Below, in pieces: positions 32,201 through 40,431 of a DNA stretch of 64,000 nucleotides. The DNA comes from VRUE01 sp963704505 (GTDB taxonomy: Bacteria > Actinomycetota > Thermoleophilia > Solirubrobacterales > 70-9), in NCBI GenBank assembly GCA_963704505.1, contig OY969912.1, forward strand, positions 1,860,001 through 1,924,000, written 5' to 3'. The notes under the pieces are model-generated. The model was not told the origin of the DNA. It worked only from the letters and a program-made list of their open reading frames with translations, and searched no databases. Positions within the stretch are counted from its first letter, which is position 1, and each line of letters opens with the position of its first letter. The position numbers and the translations under genes are program-made.

Positions 32201-33102
32201 CGGCGATCACCGACAACTCGATCGCCGCCAACGGCGACGTCTACTTCTACTCTCCGGAGCAGCTCGACGGGACCAAGGGCTCCTATGGGCAGCAGAATCT
32301 GTATGACTTCCGCGACGGCGCGGTCCACTTCGTCGCCTCCCTGACGCCGAACGAACTATGCAGCGATGTCGGCTGCGCCAACGGGCCGGTCGGGCAGATC
32401 CAAGTTGCGCCCGACGATCGCCACGCCGCCTTCCTCACCGCCAGCCGCGTCACCTCCTACGACAACCACGGACTGAGCGAGATGTACTCGGTGGACCCGG
32501 AAAACGGGAACATCCTCTGCGTCTCCTGCCGCCCCGACGGGAAACCGCCGGTCTCCGACGTCTCGGCCAGCGAACACGGCCTCTTCATGACCGATGACGG
32601 CCGCGTCTTCTTCTACACCGCCGATGCCCTGGTTCCGCAGGACACCAACGAACTTCACGACGTCTACGAGTACGTCGGCGGCCGCGCCCGGCTGATCACT
32701 CAGGGCACCGGCTCCCACGACAAACAGGTGACCGTGGATCCCTACTCGGAATCGGTCCGCTCGGCCGCGCTCCTCGGCGTCAGCGCCGACGGCCAGAACG
32801 TCTACTTCAGCACCTTCGACACCCTCGTCGGACAGGACCGCAACGGGAACTTCCTCAAGATCTACGACGCCCGCTCGGGCGGCGGCTTCCCCTTCGTCCC
32901 CCCGAAAGGCCTCTGCGAAGCGGCCGACGAGTGCCATGGGGCCGGCAGCTCGGCTCCGGCGCCGGCCGACATCGGCAGCTCGGCCAAGTTGGGAAGCGGC
33001 GGCAACGTCCATCCCGCAAAGAAGGGCACCAAGAAGAAGAGCCACGCCAAGAAGAAGCACTCAAAGAAGAAGCACGCGAGAAAGCGACGCCACCATGGTT
33101 GA
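29275..33102 (+). CDS. Giant exported propeller/fibronectin-like protein (A1)
   Basis: A 1275-aa exported protein. Signal peptide at residues about 15-42 (ALLMLGCSAAPALAS, compatible with a lipobox or a type I site). Residues about 45-310 form an NHL/SMP-30-like propeller (GNIFAVPSNQNIYGF, GDLYVAPYNGEEHLVKF). Three fibronectin-III-like modules follow at about 318-405, 411-505 and 511-605, each with a YxFEYG and a GxTYHYRVV motif. A conserved CPNEHVRQ...LPDCRAYEIVSP segment (about 608-640) leads into a TolB/WD40-like propeller to about 1190, then KIYDARSGGGF, an ADECHG motif and a Lys-rich tail. ATG 29275 follows GAGGAGAG. Glu and Lys are largely written GAA/AAA, unlike neighbours. It overlaps B1 by 8 nt. 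Confidence 0.85.
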   Translation: MGKQGTGGTDSHRASARLALVAVAALLMLGCSAAPALASTHAAITGEYGKEGPASTGLGDGCRLAYQSSSQHLYLLADQKIYGLAVSPGSATPLGGSFPVSAGLNSFCGDPGIDVNQANGNIFAVPSNQNIYGFSGAGTALGSPWPVSTGGETCGVAVTANGEVWGGNYGTHAVTKFTAAGVPAGPINVGFSFCKLAVDRSNGDLYVAPYNGEEHLVKFTAASGYTEKVTFPILGDNDPGLAVNGAEFKIYVGNNTKEVKAYSTQTGELVETIELPEAGGRGIAVDENTDTLFVTSGNGESGKILEYLGITTPKATTGPPTGNSQVSGTADPNGVGPITECYFEYGTSPSYGKKEDCNEPLPISSTETVHADLPELEGEVTYHYRLVLGTGVKFVIGRGGDGTIVPHNVKGLTTTAATEITQESATLNGTFEGTNEDTHYYFEWGQTTNYGNVTAVPPGLDIGATTGPTPLEAKISGLTPGITYHYRVVAKNLIGTSKANDNTFKTYEPPSIESATSSNLTPTSAQIDARINPNGFETKYFVEYGLTPTYGLVAPASPASLEAATTGQEVEIPLTNLEGVTYHFRVVAENKWGTVATGDQTFEFFPPSCPNEHVRQETFATYLPDCRAYEIVSPEDGNGTIVFGGAGPVAPHADNVYAFGAALGEFPGTGDPVNSIYVDTYAATRTNDGWKTKFIGIPGNKALQADTPLSNLTMERLLSFSYDYAVPGGSSAPYVYDASDNQLGRWPANIDSIPGGNEFTGEFFEKRGTLQPSPDFSHLAFSSNTVAFTDDGLTSPPGSAYDYDTAAGTTTLISILPGGGPMGGGPIPAEPGDANDPADYINFPARTEAPVQNYPSVSTNGSHILMSVNATPFQQFDNPHPDVHLYMRVNDQVSYDVSKGHVVQYLGMTPEGDHVFFLTRDQMVPEDQDTSIDLYRWNEASDSLTLVSSANNGAGNSDSCGVAWTTKCDVKPVVGAAITDNSIAANGDVYFYSPEQLDGTKGSYGQQNLYDFRDGAVHFVASLTPNELCSDVGCANGPVGQIQVAPDDRHAAFLTASRVTSYDNHGLSEMYSVDPENGNILCVSCRPDGKPPVSDVSASEHGLFMTDDGRVFFYTADALVPQDTNELHDVYEYVGGRARLITQGTGSHDKQVTVDPYSESVRSAALLGVSADGQNVYFSTFDTLVGQDRNGNFLKIYDARSGGGFPFVPPKGLCEAADECHGAGSSAPAPADIGSSAKLGSGGNVHPAKKGTKKKSHAKKKHSKKKHARKRRHHG

Positions 33103-35917
33103 CGCAGGTCCGGGCAAGCAGACAGCCGGGGCAGTCGGCCTCGATTCCGCTCCGCGAGCTCGCTCCCGCGGCGGACTGATCGCCGCCCTGGCGATCTTCG
33201 CCCTGGTCGCCGGCATCGTCCTGGCGCCGAGCGCGGGGGCAAACGTCCCGATCTTCACTTTCACCGCCGGGCCCTCGACCACGCAGGCGGGCGGGCACCC
33301 GAACATCAAATTCCAGATGACCTTCGGGAATCGCATCAGCTCGCCTCAGCACGGGTACCCGGTCGACCCCTGCGACTGCTCCGACGCGAAAAGCATCTTC
33401 ACGGACTTCCCCGGCGGCGTCGTCGGGGACCCGCACGCGACCCCGATCTGCACCCAGGTCGAGTTCGGGAGTGCCCACTGCCCGGTCGATTCGCAGGTGG
33501 GAATCGCGGCGTTCGGGTTCGGTCTCGTCCCGGTCTACAACCTCGAACCGGCGGGTGGGCAGGCCGGCCTTCTGGGCCTGACCGTGCCGCTGCTCCACTT
33601 CCCCGTCTACACGATCATCAGCGCCCGGACCGGGGGGGACTTCGGCCTCAAAGCATCGGTCGAAGGGATCGGGATCCACTACTTCCCGCTCGGCGAACTT
33701 CAGGTGAAGCTCTGGGGCGTCCCGGCCAGCCCCGCGAATGACCCGATGCGGTTCCACTTCGGCTCGGTCGTCTGTTACGGCTTCGAAGGCGAAGACGAAG
33801 CGACCGTCGACTGGACCCAGCTCCTCGGCCATAGCTCCTGCGAAGACCCCAAAGAATTCGGGCCGCAGCCGTCGAACAGCCCGCAGAAGCCCTACCTGGA
33901 CAACCCCACCAGCTGCGGGGAGGAGCTCAACACGCATCTCGAAATCCTCTCCTACGACAACGGCACCGACACCAAAGACGCCGCTTGGCCGGCGACGACC
34001 GGCTGCGACCGGCTGACGTTCAATCCCAGCCTTTTCGCGCAACCGACCGCGCACACGACCGACTCCGCGAGCGGCCTCGACGTGGACCTCAGCGTGCCGC
34101 AGAACGAAAGCCCCACCGTTCCCTCTTCCTCGGAGATTCGTGCGCTCACGGTCACGATGCCGCCCGGCATGACGATCAACCCGAATGCCGCCGACGGCAA
34201 GACGGCGTGTGCGGACACGGAAGCGGCGTTCGGCACCCCGCTGGAAGCGCATTGCCCCGAGTACGCGAAAGTCGGAACCCTGACCCTGGACAGCACCGCG
34301 CTGCCGGGGCCGATCCCGGGCTTCATATACCTGGGGGAGCCGAAACCCGGTGACCGCTACCGCCTGTTCCTCACCGCGGACGGCTTCGGCACCCACGTGA
34401 AACTGAGCGGCTCGGTGCGGCCCGACCCGGAAACCGGAAGGCTGACGATCTCCTTCCCGGATCTCCCGCAGAGCCCCTTCTCCGACTTCGACATGCACTT
34501 CTTCGGGTCCGAACGCGGCCTGCTCGCGACCCCGCCTCAGTGCGGTACCTACCAGGTGACCAGCACCTTCACGCCATGGGACGCGGTCCTGCCCGACCAG
34601 ACCTCCTCGCAGCCTTTCACCGTCGACGCCGGCCCGAACGGCAGCCCCTGTCCGCCGGCACCCTCGGCGTTCCGGCCGAACTTCCGCGCCGGGGTGTCGA
34701 GCAACACGGCCGGGGCGCACACGCCGTTCTCGATCGAAGTGAACCGCCCGGATGGCGACCAGCGCCTTTCCACGCTTGACGTAAGCCCTCCGCCCGGCCT
34801 TCTGGCGACGCTGAAAGGCATCCCCTACTGCGCCGACTCGGCGATCGCCGCCGCGGCCGCCGAAAACCACACCGGCCTCGGTGAGGTGGGGAGCCCCTCC
34901 TGTCCGGCCGCGAGCCGGATCGGATCCTCGACCACCGGCGTCGGGGCGGGCACGCATCCGCTCTACGTGCCCGGTGACGTGTATCTGGCCGGCCCGTACA
35001 AGGGCGCGCCGCTCAGCCTTGTCGTGATTACGCCGGGGCTCTCCGGTCCCTACGACCTCGGCAACTCGGTCGTCAGGGCGGCCCTCAACGTGGACTCCAG
35101 CACGGCCCGGATCACCGCCGTCACCGACCCGGTGACGCAGATCCTCGGGGGCATACCGCTGCGGGTGCGATCGCTCCAGGTCTCCCTGGACCGCCCCGGC
35201 TTCACACTCAACCCGACCAACTGCTCGGATCTCTCCGTCAACGCCCAGGTCCGCGGAACGGAAGGGGCCGCGGCGAGCTTCGATGAACGCTTCCAGGTCG
35301 CCAACTGCGCGATCCTGCCGTTCGCCCCGAAGCTCGCGGTCTCCCTCTCGGGCGGCATGAAACGAACGGCGAACCCGGCCCTGAGCGCCACCCTGACCGT
35401 CCCGTCGGGCTCGGCCAACATGGCCACGACCTCGGTGGCGCTGCCCCACACGCTCCTGCTCGACAACTCGCACATCAACAACACCTGCACGAAACCGCAG
35501 CTCCTGTCCCACACCTGCCCGGACAGCTCGGTGATCGGGTACGCCACCGCGGAGACGCCGCTTCTCGGTGCCCCGCTGCAGGGCCCGGTCTACCTCGCCG
35601 TCGGCTACGGGCACAAGCTCCCCGACGTCGTCGCCGACCTCGGAGGCCAGATCCGCATCCTCCTCGACGGCCGGATCGACACCGACAAGCAGGGCGGCCT
35701 GCGCACGACCTTCGCCGGCATCCCGGATGCCCCGGTCTCGAAGTTCACCCTCAACCTCAAGGGTGGGGGCAAAGGCCTCCTCATCAACAGCAAGAACCTC
35801 TGCGGCGCCAAGCAGGTCGCGATCGAGAAGATGACGGCGCAGAGCGGCAAGGCGACCAGCGTCAACGCGAAGATCGGCACCCGCTGCGGTTCGGCGAGAA
35901 AGAAGGCCCGCAGATGA
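33095..35917 (+). CDS. Exported protein of unrecognised family (B1)
   Basis: A 940-aa exported protein with an N-terminal hydrophobic helix (about residues 28-48, ALAIFALVAGIVLAPSAGA) and a mature start containing TTQAGGHPNIKFQMTF. It is a clear paralogue of B2: the LGEPKPGDRYRLFL / GSVRPDPETGRL / FGSERGLLATPPQC block at about 413-485 and the AGPYKGAPLSLV / GGIPLRVRSLQV / LNPTNCS block at about 630-710 are shared. It has many paired Cys, no known catalytic motif, and a basic C-terminal tail (CGSARKKARR). It starts 8 nt inside A1 and its stop overlaps A2 (ATGA). A beta-rich extracellular protein working with A1/A2 is inferred. Confidence 0.8.
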   Translation: MVDAGPGKQTAGAVGLDSAPRARSRGGLIAALAIFALVAGIVLAPSAGANVPIFTFTAGPSTTQAGGHPNIKFQMTFGNRISSPQHGYPVDPCDCSDAKSIFTDFPGGVVGDPHATPICTQVEFGSAHCPVDSQVGIAAFGFGLVPVYNLEPAGGQAGLLGLTVPLLHFPVYTIISARTGGDFGLKASVEGIGIHYFPLGELQVKLWGVPASPANDPMRFHFGSVVCYGFEGEDEATVDWTQLLGHSSCEDPKEFGPQPSNSPQKPYLDNPTSCGEELNTHLEILSYDNGTDTKDAAWPATTGCDRLTFNPSLFAQPTAHTTDSASGLDVDLSVPQNESPTVPSSSEIRALTVTMPPGMTINPNAADGKTACADTEAAFGTPLEAHCPEYAKVGTLTLDSTALPGPIPGFIYLGEPKPGDRYRLFLTADGFGTHVKLSGSVRPDPETGRLTISFPDLPQSPFSDFDMHFFGSERGLLATPPQCGTYQVTSTFTPWDAVLPDQTSSQPFTVDAGPNGSPCPPAPSAFRPNFRAGVSSNTAGAHTPFSIEVNRPDGDQRLSTLDVSPPPGLLATLKGIPYCADSAIAAAAAENHTGLGEVGSPSCPAASRIGSSTTGVGAGTHPLYVPGDVYLAGPYKGAPLSLVVITPGLSGPYDLGNSVVRAALNVDSSTARITAVTDPVTQILGGIPLRVRSLQVSLDRPGFTLNPTNCSDLSVNAQVRGTEGAAASFDERFQVANCAILPFAPKLAVSLSGGMKRTANPALSATLTVPSGSANMATTSVALPHTLLLDNSHINNTCTKPQLLSHTCPDSSVIGYATAETPLLGAPLQGPVYLAVGYGHKLPDVVADLGGQIRILLDGRIDTDKQGGLRTTFAGIPDAPVSKFTLNLKGGGKGLLINSKNLCGAKQVAIEKMTAQSGKATSVNAKIGTRCGSARKKARR

Positions 35918-38900
35918 CCGCCGTTCAGCCTCGGCACGACGCGCGCTCGCTCGGGCGCATCCTCGCCGTCCTCGGCCTCGCCGTCCTCGGAATTCTGTTC
36001 TCGACGGGCAGAGCATCCGCCCTGCAGGTTGCGCATCACACCTTCGCGTCCTCGTTCAACGGAACCGGGACGACCAAAGGTCCGTTCGGAACGGCCGTCT
36101 ACTCGGTCGGCGTCGACGAAACGACCGGTGACGTCTACGTGCTGTCGATCGGCGAAAACCAACACCTCGTAATCGACAAATTCGACGACGCCGGCAGCCC
36201 GCTGGCCTTCACTGCGCCGGAACTCGGTGGATCGAGTTCGATCTTCCTCGCCGACACCAACGCCCCCAGCGACCCGACCCCGAACCTCGTCGTCGACAAC
36301 TCGCCCGGCGCCACCCAGGGCCGCTTCTACGTCACCGACGGGTCACACCCTGCCTTCTACGGGTTCGAAGCGAGCGGCAAGAGCCTCACCGGGAGCCCCT
36401 TCGCCCTCCCGCAGTTCCCGGTCGGAATAGCGGTGAGCGCAATCACGGGCGAAATCTGGGCGTTGTTCGGCAACACGCAGAACACAGGCCCGACCTTCGT
36501 CAAGAAATACACGACCGCTGGTGTCGACAGCGGCACTGAATTCAGCGTCGACAACGAAACCGCGCGGTTCCCGAACCAGTTCTCGATCGACTCGCAGGAC
36601 AACCTGTTCATCCGGGGATTCGGGAAAAGCACTCCGGGGGTCGGGGCCGATCAGGGCTTCTTCAAGTTCGACCAGGCGGGGAACGTCCTGGAAGTCATCA
36701 ACGGCGGATTTCCCTCGGCCATCGGAAGCGACATGAAAACCGGCGATCTCTACCTCCTCCGCTACTCGAACGGATCCCAGGTCGGGGAGCTCAGTTCCGA
36801 TGGAACCGAAATCGACTCCTTCAAAGCGCCCCTCCTCGAATACCCGTCCCAGCTCGGCGTCAACGGCACGACCGGGACCGTCTACGTCTCCGACCGGAGC
36901 AACGAAGGCAACGTCCTGATCTTCACCGCCGGGCCCAAAGTGACGGTCGCAAAGCCGACCACCGGCACCGGCTCGAACTTCCAGGCGACCAGCGTGACCC
37001 TCAGCGGCAACCTCGATCCATCCGGCGTGAGCACAACGGAATGCCGCTTCGAATACGGCACGGAAGCCTCGATCACCACATACGAACACACGATCAACTG
37101 CGATCAGGGTCAGGTGCTCAGCGGCAGCGGGGACCAGCCCGTCACCGCGACGATCACCGGCCTGACCCAGGCGGCCCGTTACCACTTCCGCCTGGTCGCG
37201 GCGAACGCGAACGGGTTCACGGCGGGACGGGACGTCACCTTCGTCCCTTCGGCGCTTCCGCTCCTGACCGGAGTGGGGGCGTCTGAAGTTCACTCCGACA
37301 TCGCCAGCCTTCACGCCACCGTCAATCCCGGTGGCGCCGACACCCACTACCACTTCGAGTACGGCCCGGCGGACTGTGCGGTCTCGGCCTGCACGTCGAC
37401 CGCGGACGTCGACGTCGGCAAAACCCTCGAACCGCAGAGCGCCCTCGTCGCGCTCGCCGGGCTCACACCCGGGACCGTCTACCACTACCGGATCGTCGCG
37501 GTGAACCAGAGCGGCACCTCGGTCAGCCTCGACAAAACGATCCAGACGTTCCCGCCGGCCGAAGGCGGCACCGATGACTGCGCCAACGCCCACGTGCGCC
37601 AGCAGACCAGCGCCGCTCGACTCCTCGACTGCCGCGCCTACGAGCTCGTTTCCGCGTCGGACACCGCGGGTTACGACGTCGTCTCCAATCTCGTCTCGAG
37701 CCAGGAACCGTACGGCGGCTACCCGGAAGCCTCAAATCCGTCGCGGGTCCTCTACGCCGTCCAGGGCGGCGGGATCCCCGGCACGAACCATCCGACGAAC
37801 CGCGGCCCGGACCCCTACGTGGCGAGCCGCGGAGCAAACGGCTGGAGCACGGAATACGTCGGCGTCCCGGCCGACAACCCATATTCGCTCGAACCCTTCT
37901 CCTCGAGGCCGACGGGTGCCTCTTCCGGGCTCGCCGCCTTCGCCTTCGGCGGGCCGGAAGGCTGCAGCCCCTGCTTCGCCGGCCAATACACAGGCATCCC
38001 GGTGCGGCTCGCCGGCGGCGCTCTGGTCCAGGGCATGGCCGGATCGCTCGACCCCGGTCCGACCGCCAAAGCCGAAGGATTCATCGGCCGTGATCTCTCC
38101 GCCGACGGCAGCCATCTCGTCTTCGGCTCCAAAGCTCAGTTCGAGGCCGACGGGAACAACAACGGCGACCTCTCGATCTACGACCGGAACCTGACCACCG
38201 GGCAGACGCATGTCGTCTCGAAGACCACGGGCGGGGCGACGATGACCGGGGCCGGGATCGCCGAGCTCGACATCTCCGCCGACGGCTCGCATGTCGTCAT
38301 CGGCCAGCGTGTCTCCACCGACGCGGAGGGCAACGACTACTACCACCCCTACATGACCGTTGGCGACGTCGACCACAGCATCGACCTGGCGCCGGGCTCG
38401 ACCAGCGGGGTGCTGTTCGACGGGATGAGCGCGGACGGAGCGACGGTCTACTTCACCACCGTCGACCGGCTGTCCACCGACGACACCGACAACAGCGCCG
38501 ACATCTACGAGGACCAGATCGCCGCCGGAGCGAGCACCGTCGAGCCGACCCTGGTCTCCACGGGCGGCAGCGGGCCCAGCAACGACGACTCCTGCGAACC
38601 GCCGGGAGAATGGAACGTCGCCTCGGGCGGCATGGATTGCAGCGCGCTGGCGATTGCCGGCGGCGGCGGCGTCTCCCGCGACGGCACCGCGATCTACTTC
38701 TTCAGCCCTGAGCTGCTCGACGGTCCCTCCAACGGCACAGTCGACCAGCCGAACCTCTACGTCGCCCGGGGAGGCGCTTCGCCCAGGTTCGTGGCGACGA
38801 TCGACAGCAGCATCGGCAAGCCTCCTCCCGCACCGCCGATCCATCCAGTCGAAAACGCCGCACTGGTCACCGGGTTGGGTGCGCCCGAGTCGGTCGCCTA

Positions 38901-40431
38901 TGACGGGACCCGGAACGACATCTATGTCGCCGAGACCGGTCCCGGACGGGTCTCACGCTTCACCGCGGCCGGCGCGCCCGACAACTTCACCGCCGGGCCG
39001 GGAAGCGGCACCAACCAGATCGGGAGCCTGGCCGTCCCGAGTTCGTCGAACAGTCAGATCGCTGTCGACCCGAGCAACGGCGACCTCTTCGTGACCAACG
39101 TTCCCGGTGAAGTCAAGATCTTCGGCCCGGACGGATCCGCGCTCGGGGCCCTCAACGGCTCGGGAACCCCGGGCGGAACCTTCTCGGAAGCGTGCGGTGT
39201 TGCCGTCGACCCGTCCGGCGACGTGTTCGTCGGCGACTACAGCGGAAGGGTCTGGCGCTACCACCGCACTTCGACCAGCGCGCCGCTAACCGACGCGAAC
39301 TATTCGGTGACCGGGATCGAAACCGCCGGCCTCACCCCTTGCAATCTCGCCGTCGACGGGGCCGGCAGCGTCTACGCCTCCGCCTACTCCAACGGGCCCC
39401 TGAAGCGCTTCGAAGCGTCCACCTTCGCCGCGGTGCCCCCCTCGGAGACGGGGACCACGGTGAACGCGAAATCGACGACCGTCGCGACCGATCCGCAGAC
39501 CGGTGACGTCTACGTCGACGAAGGCAACCAGGTCGCCCTGTTCGACTCATCCGGCCAGCTGGTCACGCATTTCGGCTCAGGTGCGATCTCGACCTCGCGG
39601 GGGGTCGCGGTCGACCCGGCGAACGGCCACGTCTTCGCGGCCAGCGACGAATCGAAGATTGTCTCCTTCGGCGTCGCGCCCTCGATCTACAAGCCGATCG
39701 ACAACCCGGCCGTCGTCCACGGTGTCAGCCAGGCGGCGACCCGCGATCAGGGCGACTTCCAGGTCACCCCGGACGGTGCCTTCTCGACGTTCCCGACGAC
39801 CCAGCCGATCAAGTCCACCTACCAAAACGCCGGCCACACGGAGATCTATCGATACGGCCCCGCCGGCGGCTCGCCCCAGGTCGACTGCGTCTCCTGCGAC
39901 CCGACCAACGTCAGCCCGGTCGGCGACGCGGCGATGGCCAGCGCCGGCCTCAGCCTCGCCGACGACGGCCGCGTGTTCTTCTCGACACCGGATCCGCTCG
40001 TCTCCCGGGACAGCGACGAAAAGCGGGACGTCTATGAGTGGGAGCAAGGCACGGTCCAACTGGTCTCGACCGGCGTCAGCCGCTTCGACTCGGGCCTGCT
40101 CTCCGCCAGCGCGAACGGGACCGACGTCTACTTCTTCACCCGCGACTCGCTCGCGCCCCAGGATCAGAACGGCCCGACCATGAAGGTCTACGACGCTCGT
40201 GCCGGCGGCGGCTTCGAGTTCGTCCCCGCCACCGTTCCCTGCAAAGCCTCGGATGAGTGCCACGGCCCCGGCACGGTGGCCGCCGCCTCGCCCGAAATCA
40301 ACACCGTGCATGGCGACGCGGCGAACGTCGTCGCAGAACCGAAGCCGCATCACAAAAAGAAGCACCACAAGAAGAAGCACCGCCACCACAAGAAGCATCA
40401 CCAGAAGCGGCAGGGGGGTTCAGGGAAATGA
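35914..40431 (+). CDS. Giant exported propeller/fibronectin-like protein (A2)
   Basis: A 1505-aa paralogue of A1. Signal peptide at about residues 14-40. NHL-like propeller at about 45-340, two fibronectin-III-like modules at about 345-445 and 447-547 (one fewer than A1), then CANAHVRQQ...LLDCRAYELVS at about 556-580 and a TolB-like propeller. Within that propeller a second NHL-type unit of about 300 residues (about 970-1270; ESVAYDGTRNDIYVAETGPG, IAVDPSNGDLFVTNVPGEV) is inserted relative to A1. The end repeats KVYDARAGGGF, SDECHG and finishes in a His/Lys-rich tail. The ATG overlaps the B1 stop by 4 nt and its stop overlaps the B2 start by 4 nt. Confidence 0.85.
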   Translation: MTAVQPRHDARSLGRILAVLGLAVLGILFSTGRASALQVAHHTFASSFNGTGTTKGPFGTAVYSVGVDETTGDVYVLSIGENQHLVIDKFDDAGSPLAFTAPELGGSSSIFLADTNAPSDPTPNLVVDNSPGATQGRFYVTDGSHPAFYGFEASGKSLTGSPFALPQFPVGIAVSAITGEIWALFGNTQNTGPTFVKKYTTAGVDSGTEFSVDNETARFPNQFSIDSQDNLFIRGFGKSTPGVGADQGFFKFDQAGNVLEVINGGFPSAIGSDMKTGDLYLLRYSNGSQVGELSSDGTEIDSFKAPLLEYPSQLGVNGTTGTVYVSDRSNEGNVLIFTAGPKVTVAKPTTGTGSNFQATSVTLSGNLDPSGVSTTECRFEYGTEASITTYEHTINCDQGQVLSGSGDQPVTATITGLTQAARYHFRLVAANANGFTAGRDVTFVPSALPLLTGVGASEVHSDIASLHATVNPGGADTHYHFEYGPADCAVSACTSTADVDVGKTLEPQSALVALAGLTPGTVYHYRIVAVNQSGTSVSLDKTIQTFPPAEGGTDDCANAHVRQQTSAARLLDCRAYELVSASDTAGYDVVSNLVSSQEPYGGYPEASNPSRVLYAVQGGGIPGTNHPTNRGPDPYVASRGANGWSTEYVGVPADNPYSLEPFSSRPTGASSGLAAFAFGGPEGCSPCFAGQYTGIPVRLAGGALVQGMAGSLDPGPTAKAEGFIGRDLSADGSHLVFGSKAQFEADGNNNGDLSIYDRNLTTGQTHVVSKTTGGATMTGAGIAELDISADGSHVVIGQRVSTDAEGNDYYHPYMTVGDVDHSIDLAPGSTSGVLFDGMSADGATVYFTTVDRLSTDDTDNSADIYEDQIAAGASTVEPTLVSTGGSGPSNDDSCEPPGEWNVASGGMDCSALAIAGGGGVSRDGTAIYFFSPELLDGPSNGTVDQPNLYVARGGASPRFVATIDSSIGKPPPAPPIHPVENAALVTGLGAPESVAYDGTRNDIYVAETGPGRVSRFTAAGAPDNFTAGPGSGTNQIGSLAVPSSSNSQIAVDPSNGDLFVTNVPGEVKIFGPDGSALGALNGSGTPGGTFSEACGVAVDPSGDVFVGDYSGRVWRYHRTSTSAPLTDANYSVTGIETAGLTPCNLAVDGAGSVYASAYSNGPLKRFEASTFAAVPPSETGTTVNAKSTTVATDPQTGDVYVDEGNQVALFDSSGQLVTHFGSGAISTSRGVAVDPANGHVFAASDESKIVSFGVAPSIYKPIDNPAVVHGVSQAATRDQGDFQVTPDGAFSTFPTTQPIKSTYQNAGHTEIYRYGPAGGSPQVDCVSCDPTNVSPVGDAAMASAGLSLADDGRVFFSTPDPLVSRDSDEKRDVYEWEQGTVQLVSTGVSRFDSGLLSASANGTDVYFFTRDSLAPQDQNGPTMKVYDARAGGGFEFVPATVPCKASDECHGPGTVAAASPEINTVHGDAANVVAEPKPHHKKKHHKKKHRHHKKHHQKRQGGSGK

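Noticed and set aside
29215..32328. A 1037-codon open frame antisense to A1
   Set aside because: It mirrors the codon pattern of A1 in the opposite strand; the translation is low-complexity Arg/Gly/Val/Asp-rich with no domain or ribosome site. Typical of high-GC DNA.
32855..36016. A 1053-codon open frame antisense to B1
   Set aside because: Same reason: shadow of B1 with no recognisable protein features.
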